A stretch of DNA of 37,886 nt from Chloromonas sp. AAM2 (taxonomy: Eukaryota; Chlorophyta; Chlorophyceae; Chlamydomonadales; Chlamydomonadaceae). Positions within the stretch are counted from its first letter, which is position 1. Each line of letters begins with the position of its first letter. A program made the translations under genes and the position numbers. The DNA lies in NCBI GenBank assembly GCA_004335635.1, contig QAXH01005080.1, positions 41,096 through 78,981 on the forward strand, given 5' to 3'. Positions 11,606-23,200 of the stretch are shown here, in pieces. Under the pieces are notes generated by a model, which had not been told where the DNA came from, did not search any database, and was given only the letters and a program-made list of their open reading frames with translations.

Positions 11606-13999
11606 ATGGGGGGCGCAGGCTCAACGCCAATTCACAGGGCTGCTAAGGAAGGAAATATAGGAGAGCTCAGGGTTGCAGTGCAGGTGGGTGCAGCATCACG
11701 AGTGTATTCAACGCAAAGACAAAGACAAGGGTGGGTCAGCTCGCGCATGGCCTGCTGAGCAAGGCATGCTGGGCATGTGTTTTCTACGTAGCTCCTGAGA
11801 AATGCTGACGCACATATGCCCCTCAGCTTCCATAAGGACAGCCGACACAGCAGCTGGTAACACTTAGGCACTGACGTTAACGATGTCATCCAAACTTGAG
11901 AACTGGAATCTTGTGACCGTGTGCAGCATTATGGTGCTCGCATCAACGATCAGGAGAAGGACTTAGGTGAGTGTTTGTTAGGTTCCGAACTAGTGAGCGT
12001 TTTGCAGGCAGATAGGTGTCCTACAGATGTTTGTCACAAACTGCAGACGCCAAGGAGGTCCTAATCTACTTTCTTCACGGGATGCGGAAACACCAGCCTA
12101 TGATCGGAGCTCTTCAGCCTCAGTCTGGGTCGTACAACCAATTGTGCCACCACCCTCACTGTCAGAGTGCTCACACCAGACTGACTTGTTTTCCTGCCTG
12201 CAGGCTACAGCGCCCTCCACGTTGCTGCGTGGCAGGGTTTTGACGCCATAGCTCGAGAGCTCTTAGTCAGGGGCGCTGATCCGAACTTGCTGGACAAGGT
12301 AAGCAGCGTCTGGCGTTGTCAGTACCAGTAGTTTGCATCTCGACGATTGAATTGAAACAGCTCGTAGCAGCATGACATAACACAACAAGCTCTGTTTCTA
12401 AGACTAGTATGAATACTAATAACAGAAATGACAACGGACGCTGTTTCTTGTTTACAGGAGGGCCGCACTGCCCTGCACTTGGCTGCATTGAAGGGACATG
12501 GGGAGGTGGTGCGAGCACTGCTGCGATGGGAGGGCACTAAGCGGGAAGTCCGGGACAAGGTGACGCTACACTGAACAGGCGAAGGAGCTGTGGTTCAAGT
12601 CTGCTGCAACAGTATCATGGATTTTAGGCCCTCGGTCATACCACTTGACTTGTGCAACGGTACACCAGGTGTTGTTATCCCAGGGTACCCCTGCCACATG
12701 CAAGTAGCAACACAACTGTATGAACACAAATGGTGCTGCTTGCCATTCCGCCGCAGCTCAACCACACGCCCTGGGACTACTGCAGGACCAAGCACCCCAA
12801 GGTGGCGCAGATGATCGGGCCACCCACACTCCCGATGTCGGCATCCGCCCCTGTGCTCCCAGTGACCACCTCAGCCCCCACGCCCTCAGCGGCCTCTGCC
12901 AGCCCCGCAGCCACCCCACCACAAACCCCTCCCGTGCCCCTCCGGCCCAAGGCGCCCTCCATCTACCCTGAGATGCCACCCACCCAGCCGCCCCCTCTAG
13001 CACCTGGCCAGACCAGCGCACCACCCACACCCACACCGCAGTACCCCCAATACCCGCAGTATCCACAACAGGCGCGCTTTCCTTCACAGCAGCAGCTGCA
13101 ACAGCCTGCAGTGGCTCCGGAGTATCCCGCACGGCCTGGGACTTACCCACACGCACAGCAGCCCTCGGCCCCTTCAGCGCCTGTGCAGGACCAGTTCCAG
13201 CACCAGCCACAGCCCCAGCAGCACCAGCACCAGCAGCCGCCGCAGCCGCCGCAGCCGCCGCCACAGCATGTGCAGCACGTCCAGCAGCTGGTGCAGGAGG
13301 CTGCAGGTGTGGCACTGCCCAGCGCACAGACATCGGCTGCACAGAGCGCGTCAGACTTCGGCGCGGCGCACGAGGACCGGATCGGGCAGCAAGGTAAGAG
13401 CTCAGGACGCTCATTGCCTTTGGTGATAGGACGGGTTGGAAGCAGGGTCATGAGTGCTGGCAGCCGACAACTGTGTAGGTGGCTTTGGTATTGGTTGGCA
13501 TTGATGCTCGTGTAGTAGGCGTCATTGCTCAGGGCATTGAATGGAGGCTGGCTCTCACACAGGAACTTGTGCAGCAAGTAATGCAGGATTTGATGTCAGC
13601 ACGTGCCATGCCCTGCGCATGCAGGGTCTCAGGCGAGCGGGAGTGCGGCCCCGTCCCCGCGCCCCAGTGACCCCGGTGCCGCCGCCCCGGACGCTGCTGA
13701 GCCCTCTGCCCCGCCCCCGCCCCCCCAGCACCGCAACCCGCTGCAGTCAGCCGCGGACCTGGCCATGCAGCAGCTAGCCAAGCTGGGTCTGGGCCAGCCA
13801 GGCAACAAGCCACCACTGGCTCACCTCATGGGTGAGCGGCCATGACAGGGAGCAACACCCAATCAATCAAACGTGCATGACAGGGGTGCAACACCGCACT
13901 TAAGGGTTTCACTCACCTACTCTTGCCAATACCAACGAGGCTACAAGGAGCACAGAACGGGGATTGCCGATCACAAGCGCTCCAGGCGCGCGCACACAC

Positions 14000-14053
<54 letters not shown>

Positions 14054-17000
14054 NNNNNNNNNNNNNNNNNNNNNNNNNNNNNNNNNNNNNNNNNNNNNNN
14101 NNNNNNNNNCACACACACACACACACACACGCACAGGTGGCCTTGCCGCGGCGGCAGCGGCCCTGACGGGTCAGCACCAACAGGCAGCGGCCGCTGCAGC
14201 GGACCCGCAACGCGACGGCCTAGCCAACCTGACGCCATTGGGTGCCACCTTCACTGGGGCATGCAGGATGTATCGGTATGAAGACCTGGCCCTAGCAACA
14301 CAGGTAGGCCCAGCCGCCTGGGTATGCTCGGTTGTAAAGCCGAGGCAAGGGTTGGTCTTGTGTTTGCCAGGCTGGCGCCAAAGCGCTGGACCGCGCGAGC
14401 ATTATACCCCGGCAACTCAAGCACAATTATTGCAATGATCCCAGCTGCCTGGTTAAGCGTTGGAGAGCTATGGAAATGGCTGTTGTGCGTTCGGTAAGCT
14501 GACGCTGAAGAGCAGGAGCACAGTTTGCCTTTCAGACATCAAGCAAACGCCATCACCGGTCAGCCTGCCAAGCGCTGTTTGGTACTCAGGCATGTCAGCC
14601 CGGCGGTTCAGTGTTCCAACACTAGATTGAACAAGCTCAAGGCATTTGATGGACTTTTCCACTTGGCACTTCCCATTCACCACACGAAACTTACAAGTGT
14701 ACTTTGCAAGAGAGTCAAGAGACCTAGTAAGCAGCCTGCTCACAACACGGGATCGGTGACGCTCAAGGTGTAGGCTTTGACATCTCCCTGACAGTCTGCT
14801 GTGCGTCACGGCTGCTGTGTAGAACTTCGCTGCCTCCAACAAAATCGGTCAGGGCGGGTTTGGCGAGGTGTTCAAGGGCGTGCTGGACGGGGTGCCGGTG
14901 GCCATAAAGGTCATGGACGTGGGGCCAGAGGCCATGCAGGTGGGGCAAAGCACTGCCCTCGGCAGGCATGGGCGTGTGAACAACAGACCGCGTTGGCCAG
15001 GACACGGGGATGCTTCTTCTCGCGTGGCTGATGTTATGCCATCTTCTGTCCCACTCGTGGGGCGATACAAGTGCAAAGAGACACGCACACACACTGACCT
15101 CGGTAGGCCTTGATAGCACTGCTGCTTTGGACAACAGACCACTGGCCAGGACACATCACCCGGAAGAGGCAGCACTTCGTTCCTTATGGCTGCTGGCAGG
15201 GTTCCTAATGCCCCGGAGCTTTCAGGGTCTGTGAGGCCCTGCATGTTTGGCTCATGTGCGAGGGTGTGGAGGACGTACTCAACCTGCAGGCACTTGTCCC
15301 ACGCCAGTAGTCAGTGCGGTCCGTACCTTGTGTTCTGCAGGGCATCAAGGAGCTCACCGCTGAGATGAACATACTGAGTCGGCTGCACCACCCGCACGTC
15401 GTGCTGCTCATCGGTGCCTGTCCAGAGAAGGTGCGCACCCTACAATGACCATGTGTCGCACCCTACAATGACCCCAGCGTGGCCCTGAGTGCTGTATTGT
15501 GTTTGACTTTCGCACACGGCCCTTTCAGCGTTCACTTGCCCAACAGAGTGATCATCTGATCGCCCGACACCGCATGTCGGCAACCAACTATGCACTGTGT
15601 AATAACAGCTCATGCAAACCAGAACTTTCCAAGCTGACACACCCACCATAATTCTTCGCCAGATGACTGCAATGTTCCGCTGTGCTGCATGGCGTTCGAT
15701 GTCATCCTGCGCTACATGGCATGCGCTGTGCATGTGTGCTCATCATGACGTGCCATGCACCTCCATCTGGCTTTGAGGATGCTTCGCAACGAATCGTCCC
15801 TGCATGTACAGCATACATTTTTGAGGCTTCACTATGCGCAGGGTCTTCTTGTGTACGAGCTGGCCGAGGGCGGGTCCCTGGAGGGCCGCCTGTTTAGCTC
15901 GCAGCCGCACACGCCCCCGCTGCTGTGGCAGGACCGGGTGCGCATCGCCACGGAAACGGCCTCAGCGCTGCTCTACCTGCACACGGCTACGCCAAGCATC
16001 GTGCACATGTGAGCGCGGCACACAGAAAACACCACATAGTACATACTTTGGAGAATCTTTGCGCCTGTTAGTTTGTTTCCTGCCCAAACTTGGCACTAGT
16101 GTATTGTGTTGTGTATTGTAGCGCCCGTTGGTTGTCTTGATGATGTGTCACACATGCGCAGGTATCCTTGATATGCTTCTTGCATGTCACACCTTCCACT
16201 GCAGTGTCAACCAAACCTCTGCACGTTTGCATGTTCTCAAACCCAAGTGTTGCATGTGGCACCATGTCTCCTCCCATGCGCCGCGTGCTCCAGGGACATC
16301 AAGCCCGCCAACATCCTCTTGGACCGCACGCTGCGCGCCAAGCTGGGCGATGTGGGGCTGGCGCGCCTCATGGGCGGCCCCCTGCCCGCGCTGCAGGGCG
16401 CGAACACACAGGAGCCGTCCACAGCGCACGATCCACAACTGGTGGGTGGACAGGCATGCAGTGGCGGGATTCAAACCGGGGATGGCTGCCCGCAGGATTG
16501 CAGGGCATCTTCATCGCTGGACTGTGGGCTGAGCACGGCCACAGCAGTATCATCATCATTACATGGCTTTCTCACTGCATTGTTGTATAACTACGTAGAT
16601 GAATCATTTGTAAATTCCTGAGCGAGCACCAGCAGCGGAGCTGTGCAGGCAAGCAAGCCAGTGACAGGTCAGGGGTGGTCGCTTGCATGATGCTACTGCT
16701 ACGTTAAGGACGATGGTTTTGGCTATGCTGCGAATGCCATGTACTCATGATGGTGGTGGTCCAGGTGTTCATGGCTGGGCTCTGGACTGAACCGGCACCA
16801 TCAACGTCGAAATGTTTGTACAAGATGTCGTTTTTTTGTGCCGTGCTTTGCAGGTGGGCACCCTCGCATACGTGGACCCAGAGTACCTGCGCACGGGCCA
16901 GTTCAGCCCCAAGAGCGACGTCTACGCTCTGGGTGGGTGCAACAACTGATTGCCAAGTGGTCAACGCGTACAGCGCTCGTCCTTCATTTCGCGATCTGAC

Positions 17001-18726
17001 GATCCAAGCCAGACTAGGAACCGACAAGCGGCCGAAACTGTACGTTTGCAATGGCCGCACATCGTGTTTCGCGCAAAGCTGCAGTCTGATGCTGCTGCAT
17101 TGCAGGCCTGATCAGACCACGTGTTGCTCACTCTTCTGTGCTCTCCACTGATTACCGTGTCACTGCCCCGCTGCACGCAGGCATGGTGATGCTGCAGCTT
17201 CTGACCGGGCAGGAGAAGCGCGGCGTTATCAACACGGTTGAGGAAGCCAGGAGGAACGTACTTTACTTTGCATACGTGAGTCACAACCTCGTGTTGATGC
17301 AAGTTCACACTATATGGTTTCTGTGTGCAGTCTACGTCTTGGCAGGACCTCTCAGTGGTTGTACTTCGAGCTGCTTCCACCAGCCTGTTTGCTGTTACAT
17401 TGCCTACACTGTGTGACAACGACATAACCGTCCGGGCGCACAGATGGTTTTGATGTCAGCCGGCGTTTACATTTATTTTCTCCTTTCGTTGTTTCTCCAC
17501 TGGGTGTGGTACTGGCCACAACCGTCAGCAGGAGAAAGCAGGATGGACTTAATGACGGGAGTGCGGTGCATGTATGTGTGTGCGTGTGCGCAGGTGCTGG
17601 ACACGCGCGCGGGCGAGTGGCCCGCAGCCGAGGCAATGGCATTCGCGGACATCGCACTCAAATGCACGCAGTTCAGGTAGGCCGCACAGTGATTAGCATG
17701 TGAGCACCCAGTGTCATGTTCTGGTCTAGATGCTGAGCAGTTCATGAAAGGCACCTGCACGCTCATGCCTGTAGTCTACTAGGAAATGTGAAGCGGTCGC
17801 AGGTTCTGTGGTTGGTCTTAAGCGGAGCCGCATTCACAGTATGCCGCTGTCTCAGTGTGCCGCTGTCTCAGTCTGCTGTGTTAACACTGTCCTCTGGCTG
17901 AAGCCCGCCTTTTCCGGGAATGTGAAGGCGATACATGTCTTAAAGTCACAGTTTTTGTGTGTGCCCCACAAACAATGTATGCGCTTTCACTCTGCCCTGT
18001 GTACCTGCAGGCGCCACGACCGTCCGGACCTCCGTACGGAGGTGCTGCCGGCCCTGCTGCAGCTCAAGCAGCGCACGGTCCTGTACACTCCCCCGGACAC
18101 AGCCACATCTGGGGGCCAAAGGCAGTCCACCGCCTCCCTGGCCTCTCAGCAGGGCCCGCCCAGCGGTAACCCCAGCAGCGTCATGGGGCCCATGCAGGGG
18201 GGCGTGCCCGCCATGTTCATCTGCCCCATCACGCAGGACATCATGCGGGACCCCGTGGTAGCGGCGGACGGGTGAGCAGGACAAACATGTAGCTGAGCCT
18301 GGCCTGGGGTGCACTGCACACATCCTCCGTGCGTGCCTTGCAAACCATCAATTACCTGCTTGTTGGCAGGAGCTGATGTGGGGGTTGCTCTGTCTGTGGT
18401 TTGAGGACACTCAAGCTCTATCCACTGTTAGCAATTGATTCTAGTAGGTTCTGCCACAACTAACAGTTGTCACCCTAACTTAGCATAGCATGTTTGGTTG
18501 CACGTGTGCCTGCCAGAGACACCGCCAGAGACACTGCCGCCTGGTGTTTGCTGTCTGCAGGTACACGTACGAAAGAGATGCCATTGCGGCTTGGCTGAGC
18601 AAATCCGCCACCTCCCCCCTCACCAACCTGCCCCTCGCACACACAGCCCTGGTGCCAAACATGTTGGTGCGCTCTGCAGTGCGGAACTGGCAAGAGCAAC
18701 AGCAACGCACTAGTGTGCGTGCCTAG
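11606..18726 (+). CDS. Ankyrin repeat / protein kinase / U-box E3 ligase fusion, 16 exons, about 843 aa
   Basis: Exons: 11606-11683, 11927-11966, 12204-12298, 12458-12559, 12757-13393, 13625-13831, 14137-14303, 14823-14939, 15341-15430, 15842-16008, 16294-16441, 16854-16932, 17181-17275, 17594-17676, 18011-18271, 18561-18726; all phases agree. Domains: about three and a half ankyrin repeats (aa 7-120; e.g. GYSALHVAAWQGFD, GRTALHLAALKGHGEVVRAL); a Pro/Gln/Ala-rich linker (about 120-440); a protein kinase (about 445-700) with IGQGGFGEVFKG, VAIKV, DIKPANILLD, GDVGLARL and VDPEYLRTGQFSPKSDVYALG; and a C-terminal U-box (about 770-836: FICPITQDIMRDPVV, DGYTYERDAIAAWL). The kinase resembles those of plant kinase-U-box (PUB) proteins, which usually carry a USP domain, not ankyrins. 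The catalytic loop reads HMD instead of HRD across the exon 10/11 junction. Likely role: an E3 ubiquitin ligase whose kinase and ankyrins sense or recruit partners (inference). Confidence 0.9.
13989..14136. repeat. CA-dinucleotide microsatellite interrupted by an assembly gap
   Basis: Long (CA)n runs flank a block of Ns inside the intron before exon 14137. The right-hand run leads directly into the gcacag acceptor of that exon, so the repeat replaces the usual polypyrimidine tract. Confidence 0.95.
14054..14109. other. Assembly gap (56 N)
   Basis: Fifty-six unknown bases lie within the CA repeat. They fall in an intron, so the coding model of the ANK-kinase-U-box gene is not directly affected, but the real repeat length is unknown. 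Confidence 0.99.
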
Positions 18727-20205
18727 TTAACGGTGCAGCACTGCACATCCAGTTGACCAGTCCACTACTCCAGTAGTTGAGGACCTGTTAGTCAGGTCTG
18801 CACCCCCCAACACCTCGGTTTTGTCGGACTCAAGTTGAAAGGACCTTTGCAGTTTGGGATGGCCCCCTGTGCTAGGTTTGACAGGGCATCAGGGCGCGGT
18901 TTGTCACGTCAGGGATCAATTAGCGACTGTTGAGGGTGCATATTGCCTATTGCTATTGTATATTCCCTTGTTGATTGCAGTTATAGCCTGTGACTGTGTA
19001 TCCGTCTGGTCCTGGGTCACGATACGACCGCTATGGCCATTTGAACGAGCTTGCCGCAGAAGTAGCGTTTCCTATAGCTTACCTTACGCAGTGCACATTC
19101 AAGGAATGGTAGGCACGTCCGTAACTTTTGACCCCTAACAGGAGTAGCCCAGTTTCTTCACGGCAATGGCCTAGGCACCCTCAAGGGAGTTTACATGAAA
19201 TTTCTGAAGCCATTCTGAGCTGATTGGGAAACGGGGGGCGGCGGGGGGGGGTAAGGTAAAGGGTGTTCGAGGAAAAATGAGGGCTCAAGGAAATTTGATT
19301 TGCAGGCCAACGATAAGATCATCCAGATCTGAACATGCCATTGTGACGAGCGCATCGAGAGCTGCACAAGGCATACTCAAAAGCATCTGGAAACCCATGC
19401 GGGGTCTGGAAACAGTCGGAAACCGGCAGGGGTGCCCGGACCTGCAGGGGTGACCCCGACGGCTCCAACCCTGGGAACTGACTCAAACCTGAAAAGATCT
19501 TTGTTGTCAACAGTGCATCAAAAAGCTGTCATGAGAGTGAGCACAATGGCATTCTCAACCCGGGGACGACCGGTAACCGCCAGATGGGTCCAGAAACGAG
19601 CGGTAACCGCCAGGGACTGTGACCCTAGAAACCGACTCAAACATGCAAAGTTCTTTGTTTTCAATAGTGCATTGGAAAGCTTTCATGAAACTGAGCACCA
19701 TGGCATACTTAAGACTGTAATGGACCTGTAGATTGGCTGTTAGGGGGGAGACCACCTCCTGACAGAAAGCGAGTTAGGGGCCGGCAGAATTTTGTGCGCC
19801 TGCCCCCTGGGCACTATCAATGAATTAAATAGTATCAATAGATAAATGAGACCAGACCACACAGCCTGATGCACAGGACTAGGGGCATGAGAAACCGACT
19901 ACCTGCACCAGCCAGAGAAAATGGGTAAACTCAAAAACGAGGTTAATCTAAAAAGCCCACACAAGGACAAGTGGTCTTGTGCACATGCAACAAGCGACCT
20001 GTGTCGTCCGACTGGCCATCAACCGACGTGTTCACTCTTGAACAAACACAACCCCCCGAGGCAATGGCTCCAACCGTCCACAATAAGCCGTTGAGAGCGG
20101 GCCTTGCAGCTGCTAAGAGTAAGTCATGAAAACCTACTGCTGCAGCCTGCACATTCTATCTGAAGTCATCTCTGCAATAATGCAGTCTACAAGTTGTGCT
20201 ACCTT
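18727..20205. other. Convergent intergenic region between the U-box kinase and APE2 genes
   Basis: No gene was recognised. It holds a G-rich run (about 19233-19252) and a degenerate tandem duplication (about 19320-19710). The first TGTAA after the plus-strand stop codon is at about 19716, and the first TTACA downstream of the minus-strand gene is at about 19190. Long or overlapping 3' UTRs are possible. Confidence 0.5.
19320..19710. repeat. Degenerate tandem repeat, period about 153 bp (possible third copy)
   Basis: The stretch from 'actcaaacctgaaaagatct' at 19481 to the gcacaatggcattctcaa at 19541 matches 19634-19710 (actcaaacatgcaaag ... gcaccatggcatacttaa) at an offset of 153. A weaker copy upstream ends in gcacaaggcatactcaa at 19363 (offset 178). 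Short cggtaaccgccag motifs near 19571 and 19606 are repeated as well. This could be a decayed minisatellite or a remnant of an unidentified element. Confidence 0.7.
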
Positions 20206-23200
20206 TCATTGGAGTTTGGGTTTCTTGGTTGGCAGAGTGTTGTTGCCCCTGCCTGCCCCCCGCCCCCCTGACCCCTTGCCACCCCTGTTGTCCGCCCACA
20301 CAAAGAAGTCGCAGCGGCCCACAGGCGGCGGCCCGTCAGCCCGTGCACACACGTAAAAGCACCTGCCCACATTGGGACCAGACTTCTTCACCTGAATGCA
20401 CGATGATGAGCACGGACGCGAAATGGTTGTGGATGGAACCAGACGGATATGTTGAGACATGACATTTGAGAGACGATGAACATTGAGGCAGGCATATTTT
20501 CAGGCCCCTTTTTGGGCCTAACGAGGTATGCGGTCAGGTTAGAACCTCGATGCGTGACCACCACAATTACTATCCAGGTGTGTCGCAATCCCCTTCACTT
20601 GTAGGTTGGACGGGCTGGAAACCCTCCTCTTTTGTGAACAGACACGAACACACCAGCTTTACAGGATACTGGAATCCCTAACTCCGACCATCTGTCAACT
20701 ACGGCAAGCAGGCCTAAATGAAAGGTCAAGCGTTTGTACGAGAGTTGAACAAGATCAGTCCAGAATAGGCATTGCTGCGGCCATTGACCTGCCACTTCCA
20801 ACAGGTGCGTTACCTGTCGTATGACTGCCGGTTCGTTGTGTCCCAGGCAGTTAGGCGCCTTCATACGCTCCTGGATGGTGCGCCACGCCTTGGCCGCCTC
20901 CGCCCTCCTGCTGCTGTCTGACTGGCCAGCTGACGCTATCCCAGTTTCAGTATTCACCCCTACTCCGGCTGCAGCTGCTGGTAAGCTAGCTGCATTGGTG
21001 GCGGGTGTTCCATACGAAGCAGCCCGGCTGTCCAACCCCTGCCCTTGACCCTCTTGCCGGTCACGTGACAATTGCTGTGAAGCGGTGGGCTGCGGTAGTG
21101 AGCAGCCGCTCATAGGCTGTGGTGCACCTTTGCTGTCTGTCTCTCTGTCTTGCCAGGAGGAATTGCTCAGTGACAAATGCGCATGACACGGCTGCCATGC
21201 ATCACCCTGAGCCTGGGAGGATAGCAAAGCCATGGCTTGAGGTTGTTGTTGCGTGCCTTGCCCTTCCTGTAAACAGGCCCCCTGGTACTCTGGCTGGGTG
21301 CCGTTGTCGTGCTGCTGGCTGCTCTGCAAGGGTGGCCTCAGGCAGGGCGCTGGCTCTGCCCATTGCTGACTGGCCTGGGAATCAGCCGGGGCCTGGTCAG
21401 TAGCGTGCATTGGCAATGCACCCTCCCCCGTAAAGGTTGGTGTGGAGTTGGATGGATGCAACGGTGTTTGACCCCATTTCCGCTGGCTAGCAGCGGTCTG
21501 GCCCTGCTTACTGATCGCCTGCCTTTGAATTTGCTGGCCGGCCCCTGTTGCCAACAAGCCGCTGCTCGCCTGCTGGCTGGATCCCGCTCCTGCTCCTGAT
21601 GTAGACACGCCTTGGAGCTGTGCCTGAGTCTGCTGCCCGGGTGGAAGGGATGTGCTGGGTGGGGCAGTCGAGGGTGGGCAGCTTTTGGGCACAAAACGGA
21701 ACGACGTGAGCAGTGCCTGTGCCTTGCCCCCGGACCGCTGACCACCCCGGCCCTTTGAGACAGGCGGGCGGGGGACACGCCGTTGGGCGGGTGTTGTCGC
21801 CGCTGTGCTGCGGCTGAAGCTGACGTGCTGATGGCAGCCGGTTGGAACGGAGCCAATGCTGCTGATTGCTGCTGGTGACCCTGTGCTGAGTGCGCCTGTG
21901 AGCCGCTGTTTGAAGGTGCCGGCTCAGAAACTGCTGGCCCTTGCCTAGCAAGTGCGCTGCTACCATTCAAGAAATCACAAAAGCAATTGCTGGTATCCGC
22001 TGACTCTGTGCCAGCAGGCAGAGTCTGGCCCAGCACAACTGCTGGCTGGGTGCACACGCCTTGGACAGGTGTGCTGCTGTTACCAATACCGGGAAGCTGT
22101 GATGAAGCTGGCTTGGAGAAGAAGTGCGTGAGGCGTGCCTGCTTGCCGGTGAACATGTAGCGTGTGCTGAGGGGGGGCAGGCGGGCGTTGGCGGGGAGAG
22201 TGGGCAGCGGCCGCGGGAACTGGAGCGTGACCCAGGCAGGCGCGTGGTCCGAGCCCTGCAGCTCCGGCCAAACGTCCTACACACACAGCATCGCAGTACG
22301 CTGGGCGACACGGCAAGCAAACGGGCAGGATAGCCAGCAAGTGTTGCAAACAAACACGCAGACCACGCTACGCTTGGCAGATGCAGGTGCGTCATGGTGG
22401 ATGCGACAAGATGGTTGGTTACCAGAATACATGACAGGACCTTAATGCACTGCTCTATAGCCAAGGGCCAAGCAAGGCCCTAGCGCAAGGCCCTTCAGCG
22501 CCCAGGCAATACGGTGCAGGAGCGCTGACTGCTCATAGCCATGCGAAGAGCACCACTAAGGATGTTGGTACGGTGCAGGAGCGCTGACTGCTCATAGCCA
22601 TGCGAAGAGCACCACTAAGGATGTTGGTACGGTGCAGGAGCGCTGACTGCTCATAGCCATGCGAAGAGCACCACTAAGGATGTTGGTACGGTGCAGGAGC
22701 ATTGGCCGGTCAGCAGCCATCCATGACGTGAGAATCACTGCCAACCATACTGTTAATGCGTGCCACTCACCCCCCGCACCACCCAGTCCAGCACCTCCCG
22801 CCTGGCCGCCTCGCCCCCAAGCCCATCCGGGGCAACAGCCATGATCAGGTCGATGCGGCTGCCCCAGTTGTTGGCCCGGGCGCCGGTCTGCATGCGCCAA
22901 CAAGTGTACGCGTGCAGCCTGCAGGGCACGCCAGACGCATGACAAACACGGCCATCTGCTACACTGCCTGCCGGCAGGTCTAGGGCGCATGGCTACCATC
23001 GAGCTAGCTGGAGCGGCACCCGATGTTGATGATTTTCATGGCAGGACGTGCACCACACGTCTTCTAACCAACCATACCGACGATTGTTTCCGCCACCTCT
23101 GGACTAAAGCAAGGCAGATATTGTGACAGCTTCCGTGCTGCTGCGACTGTGGTGCATGGGGTCGAGGGGTGCACGGCCTGAGGGCGCTTCTTACCGGTCG

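Noticed and set aside
12758..13414. 218-codon minus-strand open frame
   Set aside because: It is the mirror of the GC-rich Pro/Gln linker exon on the plus strand, with Ala/Gly-rich low complexity and no motif.
13873..14238. Open frames reading Thr-His or Cys-Val repeats through the N gap
   Set aside because: They are translations of the CA microsatellite and unknown bases, located in an intron.
16441..16500. tRNA-like T-arm (ggtttgaatcccgcc on the minus strand)
   Set aside because: The flanking stems do not pair properly, and no acceptor, D or anticodon arm is present.
21338..21850. Continuation of the MFTGKQ frame to 21338 as the APE2 C-terminus
   Set aside because: It would end the protein before the zf-GRF. 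The neighbouring open frame leads to APNCLGHNEPAV and a clear zf-GRF exon, so an intron was preferred.
22511..22700. Repeat array as a CRISPR
   Set aside because: The units are directly joined without unique spacers, lie in an intron of a eukaryotic gene, and have no cas genes nearby.
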